In this document: positions 25,861 to 34,521 of the stretch, one piece after another
Position numbering within the stretch: position 1 is the stretch's first letter
Layout: each line of letters starts with the position of its first letter
NCBI GenBank assembly: GCA_963757395.1
Contig: CAVWRK010000008.1
Location: 186,001-250,000 of the forward strand
Source of the DNA: DATAOG01 sp963757395
Lineage (GTDB): Bacteria; Pseudomonadota; Alphaproteobacteria; Geminicoccales; Geminicoccaceae
Direction: 5' to 3'
Length of the DNA stretch: 64,000 nt
Made by a program: the position numbers and the translations under genes
The notes under the pieces: model-generated
Databases searched by the model: none
What the model saw: the letters and a program-made list of their open reading frames with translations, nothing else
Told to the model about the DNA's origin: nothing

Positions 25861-27373
25861 ATGCCGTCCTCATCAATCCCCTGGTTGCCGTTCGCCCTCT
25901 TGCTGGCCATGACGCCATGCCTCGCGCCGGCCGTTGCCGCGACGATCGGCGATCGCCCGGGCCAGCCCAACATCGTGCTGATCCTGACCGACGACGAGGA
26001 CGTCGCCAGCCACCGGTTCATGCCCAAGACCAAGGCGCTGATCGAGGACCACGGGACGACCTTCGACAACTTCTTCGTCAGCTACGCGTTCTGTTGCCCG
26101 TCCAGGACCTCGATCCTGCGCGGCCAATACGGCCACAACACCCACGTCGTCGGCAACGAGCTGCCCTATGGCGGCTACGAGAAGCTGCACCAGGAGGGCC
26201 TCGAGCGCTCGACCATCGCGACCTGGCTGCAGGCCGCCGGCTACCACACCGCCCTGTTCGGCAAGTACATCAACCGCTACGAGCCCGAACGCGGCGTGCC
26301 GCCGGGCTGGAACGACTGGTACGGCGGCGGCACCGATGCCCACGAGGGCTACGACTATACGCTCAACGAGAACGGTCGGATCGTGGCCTACGGCACCGAG
26401 CCGGACGACTACGCGAACGACGTCCTGACCCGCAAGGCGGTCGAGGTGATCAAGCGCTCGGCCGCGGCCAAGGAGCCGTTCTTCCTCTACGTGTCGACCT
26501 TCACGCCGCACAGCCCGGCCGCCGCGGCGCCGCGCCACCTGCATCTGTTCCGCGATGCCCAGCTCCCGCGCCCGCCGGCCTTCGACGAGGCCGACGTCAG
26601 CGACAAGCCGGCGGTGATCCAGAGCTTTCCGCATCTCGAGGGCCATGCGCTCGCCTGGCTCGAGACCGAGTACCGGCGGCGGCTGCAGTCGCTTGCAGGC
26701 GGTCGACGACATGGTCGAGAGCATCGTCGGCACGCTCGCGGCGACCGGCGTCCTCGACCAGACCTACGTCATCTACACCTCCGACAACGGCTTCCACATG
26801 GGCGAGCACCGGATGATCGCCGGCAAGGACACGACCTATGAGGAAGACATCCGGGTGCCGATGGTGATGCGCGGCCCGGGCGTGCCGAAGGGCGGACACC
26901 TCGATGCCATGGCGCTCAACATCGATCTCGCGCCGACGTTCGCCGATATGGCCGGGATCCGGACGCCCGACTTCGTCGACGGTCGCTCGTTCCTGCCGCT
27001 GCTCGCCGACCCGGGACATCCCTGGCGCCGGAGCTTCCTGGTCGAGCGCCGCCAGCTCGAGGGGCAATACATCGAGCTGGCCGAACAGCACGGCGTGAGC
27101 CGCGACCAGCTCGACCGGCACGCCTATGTCGAAGGCCTGCGCACGCCGGAATGGGCATACATGGAATACGGCTCCGGCGAGCGCGAGCTGTACAACGTCC
27201 TCGACGATCCCTACCAGCTCGACAATGTGATCGAGACCGCCGACCCGGCGCTCAAGGCGGCGCTGGCGGCCCGGCTCGGCAAGCTCGCCCGCTGCACCGG
27301 CGCGGCCTGCCGCGACCTCGAGGGCCAGCCGCTCGGTGACGGCAGCATTCGCCAGGCGGCGATGCAGCACTGA
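25861..27373 (+). pseudogene. Secreted type I sulfatase, broken by a one-base insertion
   Basis: Alkaline-phosphatase-fold sulfatase, about 503 residues when repaired, with a signal peptide (PWLPFALLLAMTPCLAPAVA). The formylglycine site CCPSR is at residues 78-82 within SYAFCCPSRTSILRGQY, metal ligands in LTDDED, and the later YTSDNGFHMGEHRM carries the second metal site. It is a close paralogue of the next gene. Comparison with that gene places an extra T at 26693/26694 (TCGCTTGCAGG versus TCGCTGCAGG), which breaks the frame between EYRRRLQSL and QAVDDMVES. It resembles N-acetylglucosamine-6-sulfatase-type enzymes acting on glycans. GGAG precedes the ATG. Sequencing error or true lesion cannot be separated here. 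Confidence 0.85.
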
Positions 27374-27456
27374 TGGCACCGGTCGCCGCCCTCACGTCCA
27401 CGAGCCGGGGCCTCGCCGGCCAGGCTCGCGTCTGCGATCGCAAAACGGAGCGCGCC

Positions 27457-28956
27457 ATGTCGTCTGACCGCATTCTCGTCGCGGCCCGCTGGTCGTTGCT
27501 GGCCGCCACCCTCGCGATCGGGCTCGGTCGGCCGCCGGTCGCGCTCGCCGAGCCGCCGGTGGTCAGGCCCAACATCGTGTTCATCCTGAGCGACGACGAG
27601 GACCTCAAGATCCACGCCTACATGCCCAAGACCAAGGCGCTGCTCGAGGACGACGGGTCGGCCTTCGACAACTTCTTCGTGACCTATTCCTTCTGCTGCC
27701 CGTCGCGCGCCACGATCCTGCGCGGCCAGTACCCCCACAACACCCAGATCGAGGGCATCCAGCTGCCGACCGGCGGGTTCAAGAAGTGGCACGCGCTCGG
27801 GCTCGAGAACTCGACCATCGCGACCTGGCTGCACGCCGGCGGTTACCACACCGCCTTTTATGGTAAATACCTGAACCAATACGAGCCGAGGAACGATGGG
27901 GTCCAGCCCGGCTGGGACGAGTGGTACGCCGGCGGCGACAACTGGTCGAACTACGACTACATCCTGAACGAGAACGGCCAGATCGTCAGCTACGGCGACC
28001 GCGCCGAGGACTATCTGACCGACGTGATCGCCCGCAAGGCGGTCCGGACGATCCACGCGGCGGCCGCGGCCGGGCAGCCGTTCTTCCTCTACCTCTCGAC
28101 CTATACGCCGCACGCGCCGGCCACCTGGGCGCCGCGTCACGATCACCTGTTCACCGACACGCCGCTGCCGCATCCGCCCTCGTTCGACGAGCCCGATGTC
28201 AGCGACAAGCCCTCGATCATCCGCAACCTGCCGCCGCTGAGCGAGCCCCAGATCAACGCCATGGAGGACCACTACCGCCGCCGGCTGCGCTCGCTGCAGG
28301 CGATCGACGACATGGTCGAGACGGTCGTCGAGACGCTCAAGCAGACCGGCCAGCTGGACTCGACCTATATCATCTATACCTCGGACAACGGCTTCCACAT
28401 GGGGGAGCACCGGATGATCGCCGGCAAGACCACCGCCTACGAGGAGGACATCCGGGTGCCGGCGATCGTGCGGGGCCCGGGCGTGCCGGCCGGCCAGCGG
28501 ATCAAGGCGATGGTGCTCAACAACGATTTCGCGCCGACCTTCGCGGCGATCGCCGGGGTGGCGACGCCGAGGTTCGTCGATGGCCGCTCCTTCCTGCCGC
28601 TGTTCAAGAACCCGGACCGGCCCTGGCGCCAGAGCTTCCTGATCCAGCGCCGCGAGCTCGAGACCCACGAGATGACCGGGCCGGCGCGGTTCGATGCGGT
28701 CCGGACCGCCGCGAGGATCTATGTCGAGTACGGCGACGGCGACCGCGAGCTCTACGATCTCCACGACGATCCCTACGAGCTCGACAGTCAGGCGGGCCGG
28801 GCCGAGCCGCTGTCGGTCGAGCTGCTGGCGGCCCGGCTGGCCGAGCTCCTGAACTGCGCCGGCGACAACTGCCGCGAGATCGAGGACCTGCCCGTCGATC
28901 CCGAGCGGACCGCAGCCCATGCCGAGAGCGATCCCAAGGCGTCGACGACGCAATAG
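27457..28956 (+). CDS. Secreted type I sulfatase (formylglycine-dependent)
   Basis: A 499-residue intact paralogue of the preceding gene. Signal peptide (LLAATLAIGLGRPPVALA), metal-binding ILSDDED, active-site CCPSR at residues 80-84 within SYSFCCPSRATILRGQY, HNTQIEGIQL, and YTSDNGFHMGEHRMIAGK. The Cys must be converted to formylglycine by a maturase, which is not in this window. It probably removes sulfate from a sugar ester in the periplasm or outside the cell. ATG at 27457 with GGAG seven bases upstream; it is 18 bp before the PF10091-type glucanase gene, so these form one operon. Confidence 0.9.
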   Translation: MSSDRILVAARWSLLAATLAIGLGRPPVALAEPPVVRPNIVFILSDDEDLKIHAYMPKTKALLEDDGSAFDNFFVTYSFCCPSRATILRGQYPHNTQIEGIQLPTGGFKKWHALGLENSTIATWLHAGGYHTAFYGKYLNQYEPRNDGVQPGWDEWYAGGDNWSNYDYILNENGQIVSYGDRAEDYLTDVIARKAVRTIHAAAAAGQPFFLYLSTYTPHAPATWAPRHDHLFTDTPLPHPPSFDEPDVSDKPSIIRNLPPLSEPQINAMEDHYRRRLRSLQAIDDMVETVVETLKQTGQLDSTYIIYTSDNGFHMGEHRMIAGKTTAYEEDIRVPAIVRGPGVPAGQRIKAMVLNNDFAPTFAAIAGVATPRFVDGRSFLPLFKNPDRPWRQSFLIQRRELETHEMTGPARFDAVRTAARIYVEYGDGDRELYDLHDDPYELDSQAGRAEPLSVELLAARLAELLNCAGDNCREIEDLPVDPERTAAHAESDPKASTTQ

Positions 28957-28974
28957 GCGGAGCGTCCGCGCGCC

Positions 28975-31065
28975 ATGAGCCGTCGTCATGGTGCGCAGCC
29001 AAGCCGGTGGCGGGGCGCGGCCCCGCGGCTGATCGTGCTGGTGCCGCTCGCGCTGATGCTCGGTGGCGCCGAGGTCCGGGCCGGCGCCTGCCCGAGCAGC
29101 GGGGGCCCGTCGGATCAGGTGCTGGCGCGCCTCTCGTTGTATGATGCCGGGCGGGATGGCCCGGACGGCGCGGTCCAGAAGATCCAGAGCTTCACCGAGG
29201 GCGACCCGGGCGCCGCTGCCGGCCAGGCGATCGTCGCCGCCGGGCCCGACGATCAGGCCCGCGTGCTCCGCTTGTCCTACCGGCTCGAGCCCGGCCGGCG
29301 CGCCCGGGCCGGCCTCCGGATCAAGCTCGATGGCCTGGACGCCAGCGCCTACGACCATCTCGAGCTCCGGGTCCGGGGCGATCCGAGCGTCGGCTTCGCG
29401 CGCGCGCTCGAGGTCGGCTTTCAGCGGCCGCGCCCCGACCACCCGGACATGATCGAGAGCGGCAGCTCGCTGGTGGAGGGCATCAGCGATCACTGGCGCG
29501 ACGTCCGGGTGCCGCTCAACCGGATGACCGGGCTCGGCGCCTGGACCGGGCTCGACGAGCTCGTCCTGGCGGTCAATTCGAGGCAGACCGAGGCCCTGGC
29601 CGGCGCGATCTACCTCGACGATCTCGCCCTGATCCGGACCGGACGGCCTGGGCCATCGGCGGCCGACCCGGTACCGACGCCAGGCAAGGATGCCTGGGAG
29701 CAGGCGCACGGCGGCAAGGCGGCGGCGCGCGCCGGGATCGCCGGCCGCCTGCGTGGCTGGCCCACCGCCTTGAGCGTACCGCCACCGCGGCTCGCCGACG
29801 ATACCGCCTTTTTGCTGCAGGTCGCGCGCGCCACCTGGCAGGGCCTCACCGCGTTGACCGATCGCGAGCACGGCCTGCCGGTCGATCACGTGACCTTCGC
29901 CGGCGGTGGGGTCGAGCCGGCCCAGGCCCAGGTCGGCGACTACACCAGCCCGAGCACGGTCGGGATCTGGCTGATGGCGGTGGCCGGCGCCGAGAAGCTC
30001 GGCCTGATCGGCCGGCCGGAGGCGATCGATCTGATCGACCACGCGCTCGCGACCCTTGCCGGGCTCGAGCGGCTGCACGGCTTCTTCTACAACTACTATG
30101 ACACGACGACCCTCGAGCGCAGCAGCAACTTCGTCTCCTCGGTCAATTCCAGCTGGCTGACCGCCGGTCTCATGGTCGTGCGCCAGACCTTCGCCGAGCT
30201 CGCCGAGCCCGCCAGCCGGCTGATCCAGGACGGCGACTACGGCTGGCTGTACGACCAGGCCGAGGGCCTGATGAGCCACGGCTACTACGCCAACCTCGAC
30301 TGCCCATCCCAGTATCACTACGGCCTGCTCTACACCGAAGCGCGCGTGCTGAGCCTGATCGCGATCGGCAAGGGCGACGTGCCCGAGGCGCACTGGTTCC
30401 GGCTGCAACGGACCTTGCCGCCCGAGGAGAGCTGGCAGACGCAGCCGCCCAAGTCGCGGCAAGCCAAGCAGATCCGGGGGCAGACGGTCATCGGCGGCTG
30501 GTACGAGCGCGGGCCTTACCGCTACCTGCCCTCCTGGGGCGGCAGCATGTTTGAGGCGCTGATGCCGACGCTGGTGGTCGACGAGACCAGCTTTGCGCCC
30601 GAGAGCCTCGGTCGCAACGACTTCGTCCATGCCACCCTGCAGCGCCAGCACGCGCTCGAGGAGCTCGGCTATCCGGTCTGGGGCATGTCGCCCAGCGCCA
30701 CCGCCGCCGGCGACGGCTACGGCGAGTTCGGCGTCCGCTATCTCGGCGTGCTCGGCTACCCCGACGGCGTCGTCGCACCCTATGCTTCGGCCCTGGCGTT
30801 GGCGGTGACCCCCGGGCCGGCGATCCAGAACCTGCGCGCGCTCGCCGAGCGCTACCCCGGCATCTGGGGCGCGTACGGCTTCTACGATGCGGTCGACCCG
30901 AAGAGCGGCCGGGTCGCGCTGCGCTACCTGACCCTCGATCAGGGCATGTTGTTCGTCGCGATCGTCAATCGCCTCGCCGATCACGTCGTCCAGCGCGCTT
31001 TCGCGGCCGATCCGATCGCGGTGAAAGCCCTGCCGATCCTGGCCGACGAGCGCTTTTTCGACTGA
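28975..31065 (+). CDS. Secreted glucoamylase-domain (PF10091, GH144-like) glycoside hydrolase
   Basis: A 696-residue secreted protein. Signal peptide (RLIVLVPLALMLGGAEVRAG), then a beta-sandwich domain about 50-220 that could bind carbohydrate (LRLSYRLEPGRRARAGLRIK, HLELRVRG, IYLDDLALIR), then an (alpha/alpha)6 catalytic domain. Hallmarks of the PF10091 fold are SWGGSMFEALMPTLVVDE, YPVWGMSPSATAAGDGY, GVVAPYASALAL, GAYGFYDAVDP and LTLDQGMLFVAIVNRL. This fold occurs in GH144/GH189 enzymes and in the hydrolase part of cyclic beta-1,2-glucan synthases, so beta-1,2-glucan is the favoured substrate. It ends three bases from the convergent GH94 gene. Confidence 0.78.
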   Translation: MSRRHGAQPSRWRGAAPRLIVLVPLALMLGGAEVRAGACPSSGGPSDQVLARLSLYDAGRDGPDGAVQKIQSFTEGDPGAAAGQAIVAAGPDDQARVLRLSYRLEPGRRARAGLRIKLDGLDASAYDHLELRVRGDPSVGFARALEVGFQRPRPDHPDMIESGSSLVEGISDHWRDVRVPLNRMTGLGAWTGLDELVLAVNSRQTEALAGAIYLDDLALIRTGRPGPSAADPVPTPGKDAWEQAHGGKAAARAGIAGRLRGWPTALSVPPPRLADDTAFLLQVARATWQGLTALTDREHGLPVDHVTFAGGGVEPAQAQVGDYTSPSTVGIWLMAVAGAEKLGLIGRPEAIDLIDHALATLAGLERLHGFFYNYYDTTTLERSSNFVSSVNSSWLTAGLMVVRQTFAELAEPASRLIQDGDYGWLYDQAEGLMSHGYYANLDCPSQYHYGLLYTEARVLSLIAIGKGDVPEAHWFRLQRTLPPEESWQTQPPKSRQAKQIRGQTVIGGWYERGPYRYLPSWGGSMFEALMPTLVVDETSFAPESLGRNDFVHATLQRQHALEELGYPVWGMSPSATAAGDGYGEFGVRYLGVLGYPDGVVAPYASALALAVTPGPAIQNLRALAERYPGIWGAYGFYDAVDPKSGRVALRYLTLDQGMLFVAIVNRLADHVVQRAFAADPIAVKALPILADERFFD

Positions 31066-31068
31066 GCC

Positions 31069-34000
31069 TCAGCCGAGCTCGAGCTCGACCCGATGGTCGG
31101 CGCCGTCGCCGGCGATCGGCACCCGCGCAGCACCGTCTTGCAACTCGACGGGAGCGCCGTCCAGGGTCGCGCCGATCACGTTGCCGCCGCGGCCGCTCCG
31201 GTTGGTCATGGCGATCAGGTAGGTTTCTGCGCTGCCCGGCTGGCGCCAGCGCAGCTCGCACTGCCGCCAGCTCGCGGGCAGGCGCGGCTCAAGGATGATG
31301 GTCTCGCCGTCCGCCAGCCGAAAGCCGAGCAGCGTCTCGAGGATCAGGCGGAACATCCAGCCCGCGGAGCCGGTATACCAGGTCCAGCCGCCGCGGCCGA
31401 CGTGCGGCGGCGCGCCATAGACGTCGGCCGCGATCACGTAGGGCTCGACCTGGTAGGTCGCGACCTCCTCGGGCGTGCGCGCGTGGCTCGCGGGCGAGAG
31501 CATCTCGAGCAGCGCCGCGGCGCGCGTCGTGCGCCCGGCCAGGGCCAGCGCCTGCACCGCCCAGAGCGCCCCATGGGTGTATTGGCCGCCGTTCTCGCGC
31601 ACCCCGGGCACGTAGCCCTTGATGTAGCCGGGGTCGTGGGCGGTCCGATCGAAGGGTGGGGTGAGCAGGCGGATCAGCCGGTCCCGGTCGGAGATCAGCA
31701 GGGCCTCGAGCGCATCCAGGCACTGCTCGACCCGCTCGGGCGGCGCCACCCCCGAGATCACCGCCCAGGCCTGGGCGATCGTGTCGATCCGGCACTCCTC
31801 GCTCGCCGCCGAGCCGAGCGGCGTGCCGTCGTCGTAGTAGGCGCGCCGATACCAGGCGCCGTCCCAGCCGGTGTCGTTCAGAGCGACGCCGAGGCGTGCG
31901 CGATAGCCGTCATAGCGTTCCACGCGTGCCAGATCGGCGCGCGCCCGGCAGAGCGGAACAAAGCGGCCGAGGATGGCGTGGAGAAAAAACCCGAGCCAGA
32001 CGCTCTCGCCACGGCCGAGCCGCCCGACCCGGTTCATGCCGTCGTTCCAGTCGCCGGTGCCCATCAGCGGCAGGCCGTGGGCGCCCACGGTCAGCGAGCG
32101 GTCGAGCGCCCGGCAGCAGTGCTCATACACGCTCGCCCGCTCACCCAAGTCCGCCGGCAACAGATACGCCTCGTCCTCGCCGTCCGCGAGCGCGCGGGCG
32201 CAAAGGAAGGGCGCCGCCTCGTCCAGGACGGCCCGATCGCCCGTGCTCGCGACGTAGTGGGCGACCACCAAGGGCAGCCAGAGCAGATCGTCCGAGAAAC
32301 GCGTGCGGACGCCCCGATCCGCGGGCGGATGCCACCAATGCAGCACGTCGCCCTCGACGAACTGATGCCCCGCGTGCAGCAGGATCTGCGCCCGAGTGAG
32401 CTCGGGTCGGACATGGACGAGCGCCGCCGCATCCTGGAGCTGATCACGAAAGCCGAAGGCGCCGCCGGACTGATAGAACGCCGAGCGCGCGAACAGCCGG
32501 CAACAAAGGGTCTGATAGACCAGCCAGCCGTTGGCCATCAGGTCGAGGGCGGCAACCGGGGTCCGGATCTCGACCGCCGAGACCAGATCGCGCCAGAAGG
32601 CCGAGATCTCATCCAGCGCCCGGTCGATCGCAGTCACCGAAGCATACTGCCGGACCAGGGCGCGCGCGGCGTCGGCATCGGCACCCTCGCCGAGCAGGAA
32701 AGCGAGATCCACGGTCTCGCCGGGCCCGAGCTCGAGCCCGACCTGGAGCGCAAAGCAGGGGTCGAGATCGTTCCCCGTCCGGCCGTCGAGGCTGGCGGCG
32801 CCGATCAGCGCCGCCGGCTTCGCCGGGCTGCCGTTGCGGCCGATGAAGGCGGTGCGATCGCCGGTATGGTGCTGCGTGGCGCCAGCCGGCGCGACCGCCG
32901 CCGCGAACGCCACGCCCTGGGAAAACTCGCCGCGCTTCGGGTTGCGGGCCAGCAGCGCGCCGGTCTCGGCGTCGAGCGTGGTCTCGACCAGGGCGGCGGT
33001 CTCGGATGGCAGCCCGCCCAGGACCAGGCGCGCATAAGCGAAGATGCTGAGCCGCCGCCCTCGATCGGCCCGGTTGGTCAGCCGGATGCGGGTCACCTTG
33101 AGCGGGTCCCGGCGCGGCACGAACTGGCAGACCTCCTGCTCGAGCCCGGCGCTGGTCTGTAGGAACCGGCTGTAGCCGAAGCCGTAGCGGACCGTGCAGA
33201 CGGCCGGTGCCGGGACCGGCCCCGGGGTCGGCGACCAGAAGTCCAGAGACTCCTCGTCGCGCAGATAGAGCGCCTCGCCGTGCGGGTCGCTGACCGGATC
33301 GTTGGACCAGGGCGTCAGCCGGTTCTCCCGGCTGTTGCGCGACCAGGTCGTGCCGGCGCCGCTCTCGGAGGTGATGAAGCCGAAGCTCTCGTTGGCGATC
33401 ACGTGGGTCCAGGGCAGCGGCGGGCGGCGCGCCGGCGTGACGTGCAGGACATATTCGCGGCCGCCGGCCGCAAAGCCGCCGAAGCCGTTTTCGAAGACCA
33501 GCTCCTCGGCGGCGGGCGTGGTCCAGGGCTCGGCCAGGCTCACCGGCCGGCAGAGCGGAGCGGCAAGGCGCGGCGACGAAGCTTGGGGCGGTGACGAGAC
33601 CGCCGCAGGTGCCTCGCCGACGATACCGGTCAGATCGGCGAGCGCGGCATGGCGCGCGGCGAGTGCCAGCGCATCCGCACGCGTGGCGGCGAAGCCGAGC
33701 CCGAAGGCGAGCGTCCGTTGTCTCCCGGGCGGCAGCTCGACGACCGTACGCAGGCTCATGATCGGATCGAGGACGTTGCCGGCCGTGCCGGAGAGCGGCG
33801 TGCCGGTTGCGAGCGCTGCGGGCGCCGCCAGCGAGCGGCCGCGGCCGATGAAGCGCTGCCGATCGGTCTCGTAGGAGAGGGTGGCCGCCGGCGCCAGGTC
33901 GCCGATCAGCCAGTGCACCATCCAGAACCGGCGTTCGTCGGCACCGCGTGGACGTCGGGTCGCGAGCAGGGCCCGTTGCTCCGGCACGGCTTCGGTCTGC

Positions 34001-34509
34001 ACGAACAGCTTGGAGAAGGCCGGATGGGCAGCGTCGGCCGCGGCCGTCTGCAGCACCGCCTCGAGGTAGCTCGTGAGCTCGATCCGGCGCGGCCGGGACG
34101 ACCGGTTCTCGAGGCGGCAATGACGGATCTCGATCGGCTCGTCCGGCGCGACCACGACCGTCAAGGTCGCCTCGACGCCCTCGTCCCGGCGCTCGATCTC
34201 CGCCCGCTCTGGCGCCAGGCGGACCGCGTAGTGCTCGGGGTCGCCGCCGGTCGGCTGATAGCCGATCGACCAGAAGCGGCCGGCGTCGAGATCGCGCAGA
34301 TAGACGAAGAAGCCGTCGCCGTCCTCGACCGGGTCGGCCCGCCAGCGGGTGAGCGCGATACCGTCGCATTCGGAATGGCCACCGCCGGCGCCGGTGATCA
34401 GAACCGTGTAGCGGCCGTTGCCGAGCCGCTGCACGCGCGGCCGGCGCTCGAACAGATGTGATCGGTCCAGGGCCTGGATCGGGCGGTCCGGGTCGGAGGG
34501 GCTCGTCAT
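31069..34509 (-). CDS. GH94-family glycoside phosphorylase (1,2-beta-oligoglucan phosphorylase-like)
   Basis: A 1146-residue cytoplasmic enzyme of the GH94/former GT36 family, which breaks beta-glucosidic bonds with phosphate to give glucose-1-phosphate. The N-terminal half is two beta-sandwich domains (GAGGGHSECDGIALTRWR, later AAEELVFENGFGGFAAGGRE). The (alpha/alpha)6 catalytic core shows LLLHAGHQFVEGDVLHWWHP, the catalytic Asp in MGTGDWNDGMNRVG, and VPGVRENGGQYTHGALWAV. Length and N-terminal architecture fit SOGP of Listeria (about 1100 residues) and exclude full cyclic glucan synthase, which also has a glycosyltransferase and membrane helices. It starts 12 bp after the discoidin hydrolase, so it closes the minus-strand glycan operon. 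Confidence 0.82.
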   Translation of the reverse strand: MTSPSDPDRPIQALDRSHLFERRPRVQRLGNGRYTVLITGAGGGHSECDGIALTRWRADPVEDGDGFFVYLRDLDAGRFWSIGYQPTGGDPEHYAVRLAPERAEIERRDEGVEATLTVVVAPDEPIEIRHCRLENRSSRPRRIELTSYLEAVLQTAAADAAHPAFSKLFVQTEAVPEQRALLATRRPRGADERRFWMVHWLIGDLAPAATLSYETDRQRFIGRGRSLAAPAALATGTPLSGTAGNVLDPIMSLRTVVELPPGRQRTLAFGLGFAATRADALALAARHAALADLTGIVGEAPAAVSSPPQASSPRLAAPLCRPVSLAEPWTTPAAEELVFENGFGGFAAGGREYVLHVTPARRPPLPWTHVIANESFGFITSESGAGTTWSRNSRENRLTPWSNDPVSDPHGEALYLRDEESLDFWSPTPGPVPAPAVCTVRYGFGYSRFLQTSAGLEQEVCQFVPRRDPLKVTRIRLTNRADRGRRLSIFAYARLVLGGLPSETAALVETTLDAETGALLARNPKRGEFSQGVAFAAAVAPAGATQHHTGDRTAFIGRNGSPAKPAALIGAASLDGRTGNDLDPCFALQVGLELGPGETVDLAFLLGEGADADAARALVRQYASVTAIDRALDEISAFWRDLVSAVEIRTPVAALDLMANGWLVYQTLCCRLFARSAFYQSGGAFGFRDQLQDAAALVHVRPELTRAQILLHAGHQFVEGDVLHWWHPPADRGVRTRFSDDLLWLPLVVAHYVASTGDRAVLDEAAPFLCARALADGEDEAYLLPADLGERASVYEHCCRALDRSLTVGAHGLPLMGTGDWNDGMNRVGRLGRGESVWLGFFLHAILGRFVPLCRARADLARVERYDGYRARLGVALNDTGWDGAWYRRAYYDDGTPLGSAASEECRIDTIAQAWAVISGVAPPERVEQCLDALEALLISDRDRLIRLLTPPFDRTAHDPGYIKGYVPGVRENGGQYTHGALWAVQALALAGRTTRAAALLEMLSPASHARTPEEVATYQVEPYVIAADVYGAPPHVGRGGWTWYTGSAGWMFRLILETLLGFRLADGETIILEPRLPASWRQCELRWRQPGSAETYLIAMTNRSGRGGNVIGATLDGAPVELQDGAARVPIAGDGADHRVELELG

Positions 34510-34521
34510 GCGTGGGCCGTG

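Noticed and set aside
27211..30984. A 1257-residue open frame on the minus strand across the sulfatase and glucanase genes
   Set aside because: It is antisense to well-supported secreted enzymes, and its Arg/Ala/Gly-rich translation is typical of GC-rich shadow frames.
31069..34509. Calling the GH94 gene a cyclic beta-1,2-glucan synthase
   Set aside because: It lacks the glycosyltransferase and membrane parts and is less than half the size; it matches a phosphorylase.
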